From Chrysopilus asiliformis (taxonomy: Eukaryota > Arthropoda > Insecta > Diptera > Rhagionidae), in contig OZ035961.1 in the NCBI GenBank assembly GCA_964034945.1, positions 95,156,020-95,220,019 on the forward strand: a stretch of DNA of 64,000 nucleotides. The letters are read 5' to 3'. The position numbers and the translations under genes were made by a program. The notes beneath the pieces were generated by a model, which was given only the letters and a program-made list of their open reading frames with translations, did no database searches and was not told where the DNA came from. Shown here in pieces: positions 62,601 through 64,000 of this stretch (positions within the stretch are counted from its first letter, which is position 1; every line of letters begins with the position of its first letter).

Positions 62601-63748
62601 TTCTCAAATAAATCCCCAAAATACAAACAAAATTCCCAGTACGTTTGATGTTGTGTATGTGTGTTTTACTAATGCTGAAGCATCCGTAGAAATAATTTCT
62701 ATGAAATGATGTCAAACAGACTTCTAATTAAAAGTAAAAGAGTTGACACATGTCACGAAGCGTATCATAATTAAAGGGCCCTAGGGGAGGAAAGAAAATT
62801 TCTTTGAAAAAGTCACCCGGGCTAAATTAAACTTAGAATATGAGAATGTCATCCAAATGCGAATGGGCATGAATTTCATAATCATCCCTTAAAAGGTTTC
62901 TCTTGTTTTGATTTTAAAGGAATTGTTATTGCTTTAAGAATATCCCCAAAAAGTTTCCTTTGTAACGAGGGGGTTTTTTTTTTTGAAAACTGATATCCAA
63001 GAATTAGAAATGGTTTCAGGTCATTTCGGGAAAATTGTTTCAAAGAACTTAATACTTTTAACTTTTAGGACCAAATTTGATGCTGTAGTCGAGTAAAAAC
63101 TAATTTTGACAATTTTATTTTGTTTTTTTTTTATAAAAAAAAGTTTGTTATATTTTTTAGTTTGAAATATGCAAAAAAAAATGAAAAAAATTCTTATGAG
63201 CTGAAACGCCACTTTTCCTCCAATTAAAGTAATTATTTATCGATTTCCGAAAGTGAATCTGAGAACTAAAACACATTTCGCACGAATTAGTCACCCATAA
63301 GCGTTTTCTCATTTTCTTTAATTAGAAATCTTGATATCCCCATCGAGTATACTTCTCCGAAGTAAATAATTAAGTATCCCTATTGCCACAATGTCGCTGA
63401 CACGTGCCATTTTGTTCGTAATATTTATAATCGATGTAGACATTGTTCGTCGTATTAAGTCATTACTGGAGGCTAAAATAGAATTTTGAACGTTCAAAGA
63501 AATCGATCTAACAAGAATCTTACCATTGTCAATTCAATTTATTAGAAATTATTACACTTGAAATATTTTGATAAAATTTAATAAAGAATTTAAGATTTCC
63601 AACAACCTAAATTTCAAATCCTATTAAACAATTTAAATTATCAATGTAAGAAATGATATTCTTTGAGTAAAAAATTGAGAAAAAAACAATACTTACATCA
63701 CAACCTGAAAGGCTTATATTTTTCAAATTAAGCCTATAGACACGATCC
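29348..63748 (-). CDS. Sema-2a: Sema-2a: secreted class 2 semaphorin, 12 of its coding exons (5' end outside window)
   Basis: Secreted axon-guidance ligand; in Drosophila, class 2 semaphorins signal through plexin B. Joining the exons listed below gives 637 residues plus a stop. Residues 1 to about 439 are Sema domain (key stretches NPKDYVIY, GTNAEFTKADTVIFRTDLY, SFDIGEYVYFFFRETAVEYI). A PSI domain follows at about 440-468, with Cys 440, 447, 450, 456 and 465 and the DPYCGWD motif. An Ig domain spans about 484-575, with Cys505, Trp520 and the D-x-x-x-Y-x-C motif ending at Cys562. The tail begins at CTPPNKSNDYQ. There is no transmembrane segment, which fits class 2. Sequons occur at N10 and N78. 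All introns are GT-AG with consistent phase, and no frame break was seen. The first exon here starts at an acceptor in phase 2, so the signal peptide and N-terminus lie beyond 64000. Assignment to 2a rather than 2b rests on remembered Drosophila sequence. No poly(A) site was assigned. Confidence 0.93.
30227..30646 (-). mobile_element. Helitron-like element of a related family, about 420 bp
   Basis: 5' end TCTTAATATATAAAAATGG at 30646 after an A, then a GTCY microsatellite. 3' end GGGTCTGCTAG before a T; a second CTAG 8 bases on (30219) makes the end ambiguous. Related to 47105-47415. Confidence 0.7.
30650..31400 (+). repeat. Interspersed repeat C with long inverted repeat, copy 1
   Basis: 30722-30810 is an imperfect hairpin (TTGGGCGCTGTGTATC against GATACACGCGCCCAA). 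It is followed by tandem-like blocks with GTTATCCTTACAGGACC and TCAGCGACCTCAATAACCCC. A partly matching inverted block lies at 48165-49040. Confidence 0.55.
31927..32301. mobile_element. Inverted-repeat MITE with GGGTACGTCCATAGTG ends, 375 bp
   Basis: Perfect 16-bp inverted ends GGGTACGTCCATAGTG, then ACCAGCTTC in both arms. ATA on both sides (31924-31926, 32302-32304). An internal GTCCATAGTAAACCGGC repeats the terminal motif. It lies in the last intron of Sema-2a. Confidence 0.85.
32595..32760 (-). repeat. Interspersed repeat B, truncated copy 3
   Basis: Contains AAAGTATTGTATTTATGACG, GATTCGAGAACGGGGG and TTTCTGATCAGTACGAAATC, as in copy 2, but lacks the long microsatellite. Confidence 0.65.
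33178..33286 (-). CDS. Sema-2a: Sema-2a coding exon 11 (post-Ig tail, residues 580-616)
   Basis: Encodes CTPPNKSNDYQKIYSDWCHE and then FEKYKSAMKSWEKKQA. Acceptor ATTACAG. Reading on would meet a stop after 8 residues, but GTATGT right after the GCG codon is a good donor and restores the conserved tail. Confidence 0.93.
33497..33649 (-). CDS. Sema-2a: Sema-2a coding exon 10 (Ig domain, second half, residues 529-580)
   Basis: Includes TERGLVVISVNEADGGRYDC, the standard Ig F-strand ending at Cys562, then HLGGSLLCSYNITVDAH. Acceptor CTTCAG, donor GTATAT in phase 2. Confidence 0.94.
33822..33985 (-). CDS. Sema-2a: Sema-2a coding exon 9 (Ig domain, first half, residues 475-529)
   Basis: Encodes DVGNETSDICDTSVLKKKIV and then QSVHLGCFVKIPEVLKNEQV, with the Ig Cys505 and Trp520. 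Acceptor TTTAG, donor GTAAGT in phase 2. Confidence 0.94.
34375..34735 (+). repeat. Interspersed repeat A, copy 3, in a Sema-2a intron
   Basis: TTTACCGTTTGTAACGC, then a GTCY microsatellite (34496-34616), then AGGCTTGAAATTTTTTTGAG and AGACTAAGTTCTTAA. Diverged from copies 1 and 2. Confidence 0.6.
35110..35644 (-). mobile_element. Non-autonomous Helitron-like element, inverted copy, 535 bp
   Basis: Same family as 42415-42904 on the other strand: 5' TCATACTAATATATAAA at 35644, 3' CTAG at 35110-35113 preceded by a GCCGGGCGAAGCCGGG stem region. The ACAG/CTGT microsatellite at 35578-35615 is longer here. Confidence 0.82.
35999..36168. mobile_element. TTAA-flanked MITE, 170 bp, close to the Sema-2a exon 8 donor
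   Basis: TTAA at 35995-35998 and 36169-36172. Inverted ends CACTCTAACTGCCACG. Interior carries GTCAGTCAAAAAGACCTGAC. Same family as 48530-48731, in the opposite orientation. Confidence 0.88.
36204..36540 (-). CDS. Sema-2a: Sema-2a coding exon 8 (end of Sema domain and PSI domain, residues 362-474)
   Basis: The first part, with YYVGTNLGRIYKIVQYYRNG and NEAIQVMEISQTRKSLYV, is the last Sema blade. The second part is the PSI domain from MCNRRYDNCFRCVKDPYCGW through NTCKPYELDLLQ. Acceptor TTATCACAG, donor GTAAAT. A TTAA-flanked MITE ends about 30 bp beyond this donor. Confidence 0.96.
37535..37763 (-). CDS. Sema-2a: Sema-2a coding exon 7 (residues 286-362)
   Basis: Encodes GKFKEQATSNSAWLPVLN, PEPRPGTCVNDTSSLPDTVL and NPVYYKRDLVFTKLVVDK. 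Acceptor TTTATAG, donor GTAAGT in phase 2. Confidence 0.96.
37874..38230 (-). CDS. Sema-2a: Sema-2a coding exon 6 (residues 167-286)
   Basis: The longest exon at 357 bp. It carries PNFVGSFDIGEYVYFFFRET, the cysteine-bearing INCGKAVYSRIARVCKKD, and ARLNCSISGEFPFYFNEIQS. Acceptor CTATTCCAG, donor GTTTGT, phase 1 at the exit. Confidence 0.96.
38231..40481 (-). other. Sema-2a intron between coding exons 5 and 6
   Basis: 2,251 bp. Contains repeat fragments (ACCGATTGATATGAAATTTT near 38337) and the DD41D relic at 39534-39878. Confidence 0.85.
39534..39878 (-). pseudogene. Short DD41D transposase relic in a Sema-2a intron
   Basis: An N-terminal stub (MVKFTNEQRLEII then a stop) is joined directly to the third catalytic region (ISRNGPVEWSPRSCDLTPLD, FFLWGYVKSLVYANKP) and a C-terminus reading RARGGHMNDIEFHT. 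The first two catalytic blocks are missing. It resembles the relic at 1241-1950 more than the rosa-like copies. It lies in the intron between coding exons 5 and 6. Confidence 0.82.
40482..40614 (-). CDS. Sema-2a: Sema-2a coding exon 5 (residues 123-166 plus one base)
   Basis: Encodes YSGTNAEFTKADTVIFRTDL and the segment ending LKYDSKWLD. Acceptor TTTCAG and donor GTAAGT. It ends in phase 1; the leftover A joins AG of the next exon to make Lys167. Confidence 0.95.
40791..40928 (-). CDS. Sema-2a: Sema-2a coding exon 4 (residues 77-122)
   Basis: 46 codons, including SNLTHLPRSEYV, GIGLGIAKCPYDPLDNSTAI and HGNPGGLPGL. Acceptor CTTTTAG, donor GTATGT, phase 0. Confidence 0.95.
41649..41756 (-). CDS. 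Sema-2a: Sema-2a coding exon 3 (residues 41-76)
   Basis: 36 codons in phase 0, containing IFDCKNHIRVIQ and YICGTNAHNPKDYVIY, both typical Sema-domain segments. Acceptor CTTATAG, donor GTAAGT. The intron before it is 135 bp. Confidence 0.95.
41892..41960 (-). CDS. Sema-2a: Sema-2a coding exon 2 (residues 18-40)
   Basis: Encodes RDHILLEPTGNDVVSCVSKG followed by KSQ, 23 codons, phase 0 at both ends. Flanked by TTTATTTCAG and GTAAGA. Confidence 0.93.
42415..42904 (+). mobile_element. Non-autonomous Helitron-like element, 490 bp
   Basis: Begins TCATACTAATATATAAA after an A and ends CTAG before a T. A short hairpin (CCCGGCAACGACGGG, 42878-42892) lies 9 bases inside the 3' end. This is the Helitron terminal structure. 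A short GTCT/GTTC microsatellite follows the 5' end. Interior holds two or three copies of a segment with ATTTGGCATAGATGTT. It lies in the first, giant intron. Confidence 0.82.
42955..43020 (-). mobile_element. Broken end of a Tigger/pogo-like element
   Basis: Read on the minus strand it begins CAGGTATCCCTCGAGTTACG, with TA outside, then CGCGTAAGTCGAAGCCGCGT. No matching second end was seen. Confidence 0.55.
43023..47104 (-). other. Part of the giant Sema-2a intron without bounded elements
   Basis: AT-rich, with the 19-bp tandem repeat at 44901. The open frames of about 70-115 codons on both strands are unrelated to anything I recognise. Confidence 0.5.
44901..44957. repeat. 19-bp tandem repeat, three units
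   Basis: AAATTTGACACACTTTGCA three times in a row, the last with one change. Confidence 0.95.
47105..47415 (-). mobile_element. Helitron-like fragment related to 30227-30646
   Basis: 5' end TCTTTTTAATATATAAAAC at 47415. Shares CCTGCTCCTGGCAACGCAGA and ACAGGACCTTCCGTTTCGAA with the other copy. The 3' end diverges (GTTGCCTTGGCAC hairpin) and no CTAG terminus was seen, so the left boundary is approximate. Confidence 0.6.
47680..47913. mobile_element. TTAA-flanked MITE, 234 bp
   Basis: TTAA at 47676-47679 and 47914-47917. Ends CACATTGACTGCCA and the inverse of CACGTTGACTGCCA. Interior has repeats of GATAGCCAGTGA and a CATA-rich microsatellite. Confidence 0.86.
48165..49040 (-). repeat. Interspersed repeat C, copy 2 (inverted), split by a TTAA MITE
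   Basis: Shares CTTGACTATCCTTTCCCTC-type blocks, GAATCCGATTCCGAC and the TTTTATTTCTAATACACG stretch with 30650-31400. The MITE at 48530-48731 lies inside it. Confidence 0.5.
48530..48731. mobile_element. TTAA-flanked MITE, 202 bp, same family as 35999-36168
   Basis: TTAA at 48526-48529 and 48732-48735. Left end CACTCTAACTGCCACG, right end the inverse of GACTCTAACTGCCAGG. Shares the interior AAAATTATACCTAAAT and GTGTACAATTAGGTGTCAG stretches with the other copy. Confidence 0.87.
50107..50260 (+). repeat. Interspersed repeat B, 5' fragment
   Basis: ATCAGTTGTGATCAACACAA followed by TTTCTCTGCAATATTGAGTT, then decays into A-rich sequence. Confidence 0.55.
50322..50555. repeat. Near-perfect long hairpin, about 95-bp arms
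   Basis: GGGCACCAATCATGTATTCC... on the left is matched by its inverse ending at 50555. The first ~75 bp per arm differ at about one position. The loop of about 45 bases contains CAGAATCACATTTCG. It could be a MITE, but no clear target duplication was found. Confidence 0.9.
50690..50961. mobile_element. Tigger/pogo-like MITE, 272 bp
   Basis: Ends CAGTAATCCCTCCAACTG and the inverse of CAGTAATCCGTCCAACTG, TA at 50688-50689 and 50962-50963. Four copies of ACTGCGCGGT lie in the left half. Confidence 0.86.
51300..51650 (-). repeat. Interspersed repeat A-like segment with large CAGG/CAGA microsatellite
   Basis: AACTTAGCCTTGC, AAAATTTCAAGTCTCTAGC, then an array of CAGA and CAGG units (51425-51615). 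Confidence 0.6.
51651..55836 (-). other. Part of the giant Sema-2a intron, no element recognised
   Basis: 51765-52015 is a more GC-rich block of unknown nature. 52920-53230 also departs from the AT-rich background. No coding homology. Confidence 0.45.
55379..55400. repeat. (CA)n microsatellite
   Basis: About ten CA units. A shorter interrupted CA tract is at 36780-36800. Confidence 0.95.
55837..56512 (+). repeat. Interspersed repeat B, copy 4
   Basis: Starts ATCAATTGTGATCAACAC, has two internal near-repeats of GGGAACCGTTA, a CAGACCGACAGA microsatellite at 56350-56400, and ends near CACCTCTATAG. Confidence 0.7.
57046..59171 (-). pseudogene. DD41D Tc1/mariner transposase, split near its C-terminus by a nested element
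   Basis: A cut-and-paste DDE/D transposase. Segment 58156-59171 is open from MNRFTPKERAEIV to codon 338 plus two bases. Segment 57046-57100 supplies the rest, ending in VVFKK and TAG. Without the insertion the frame is continuous at 356 codons. By counting, the catalytic Asps are D158 (MTDEAHF), D247 (QQDGASCH) and D289 (TPPDFFLWG), with 41 residues between the last two: the DD41D signature of the rosa group. The first ~110 residues should hold the helix-turn-helix domain. As it stands, translation runs into the insertion and replaces the last 18 residues with about 20 foreign ones, ending at 58092. Whether that product is active is unknown. Confidence 0.92.
57103..58155. mobile_element. Non-autonomous element with CCCAAATAGCAT ends, 2-bp TSD 'TG', nested in a transposase gene
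   Basis: 1,053 bp, beginning CCCAAATAGCAT and ending with its exact inverse. The uninterrupted site in the related mariner at 3676-4596 shows that only TG was duplicated (57101-57102 and 58156-58157). No coding frame is recognised inside. Almost identical to 60358-61410 and clearly related to 12882-13941. Confidence 0.9.
59609..59920. mobile_element. Tigger/pogo-like MITE, 312 bp
   Basis: Left end CAGTAGAATCCCGGTAATTC, right end inverted GAGTAGAATCCCAATAATTC, TA at 59607-59608 and 59921-59922. Interior has repeated ATAATTCGTA. End type and TA duplication fit pogo/Tigger. Confidence 0.86.
60358..61410. mobile_element. Second copy of the CCCAAATAGCAT element, TSD 'CT'
   Basis: Also exactly 1,053 bp with the same 12-bp inverted ends, flanked by CT at 60356-60357 and 61411-61412. 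Differs from the copy at 57103 at only a few positions by eye. Confidence 0.9.
61614..62240. mobile_element. hAT-type non-autonomous element, 627 bp
   Basis: Left end GAGGGGTGGGCA, right end the inverse of CAGGGGTGGGCA. Flanks CTTTGGAT (61606-61613) and CTTTAGAT (62241-62248) match at 7 of 8. The interior begins with a T/A-rich ATTT tract and shows no coding frame. Confidence 0.82.
62249..63696 (-). other. Upstream end of the giant Sema-2a intron
   Basis: AT-rich, no bounded element recognised, leading to the exon at 63697. Confidence 0.6.
63697..63748 (-). CDS. Sema-2a: Sema-2a coding exon 1 of window (Sema domain, residues 1-17)
   Basis: Reads DRVYRLNLKNISLSGCD, the early Sema-domain strand that follows the 'DTLYVGAM' type motif in relatives. 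Acceptor TTATTCCAG lies just upstream and donor GTAAGT follows. The first base completes a codon from an exon outside the window. The 21.7-kb intron after it is the largest in the locus. Confidence 0.88.
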
Positions 63749-64000
63749 CTGGAATAAGAAATTTTTTAAATAATTAATTGTAGTTAATTACTATTTCAGA
63801 AAAAATTAAAAATTGTTAAAAGTTCTGCACAATTAAATTTTTAACTCTCCGTGTCTAGGTCTATCTGTTTATCTGTTGTTTGTTAAAATTGACCAATCCC
63901 AGAGGTATGTTAAATCAATCCCCAAAATGTCATTGACCAACTCTCTTAAAATGGCATAGAATCAACTTACAATTATGTAGAATTTACACAATTTACACAG

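Noticed and set aside
1..64000. A bacterial-style operon, CRISPR locus, prophage or biosynthetic cluster
   Set aside because: No such genes. Introns, transposon types and the semaphorin show an animal genome, so the unusual material here is transposon biology.

Overview
The window is animal nuclear DNA, almost certainly from an insect. It is AT-rich, its one conserved gene is split by GT-AG introns from about 0.1 to 21.7 kb, and the rest is dominated by insect-type DNA transposons. Conserved protein sequence covers only about 3% of the window. Similarity to Drosophila Sema-2a and the DD41D (rosa-type) mariners fit a dipteran, but that order assignment is weak.

The gene is a class 2 secreted semaphorin (Sema-2a) on the minus strand, read from 63748 down to a stop at 29348. 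Twelve coding exons were joined by hand, with splice sites and reading phase agreeing at every junction. Together they give 637 residues: most of the Sema domain, a PSI domain, one Ig domain and a short C-terminal tail. The signal peptide and N-terminus lie beyond 64000. The last coding exon is only 66 bp and sits 3.8 kb from its neighbour.

Layout. 1-29347 lies downstream of the gene and holds mobile elements: two DD41D mariner copies, an hAT element with perfect 8-bp target duplications, TTAA-flanked and TTA/TAA-flanked MITEs, a gag relic, a 1-kb element crowded with one short motif, and a hexanucleotide array that grew inside a MITE. 29348-41960 holds eleven Sema-2a exons, with Helitron-like elements, MITEs and a third DD41D relic in the introns. 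41961-63696 is one giant intron. It contains a DD41D transposase gene interrupted by another element, a second near-identical copy of that element, Tigger-type and hAT MITEs, and a near-perfect 234-bp hairpin.

There is no operon logic and no second functional gene that I can recognise. The most interesting material is the family of elements with CCCAA...TTGGG ends and 2-bp target duplications of varying sequence (four copies, one nested in a transposase), and the microsatellite seeded by a MITE terminal repeat. All coordinates were read by eye. Superfamily names for MITEs rest on terminal repeats and target duplications only.
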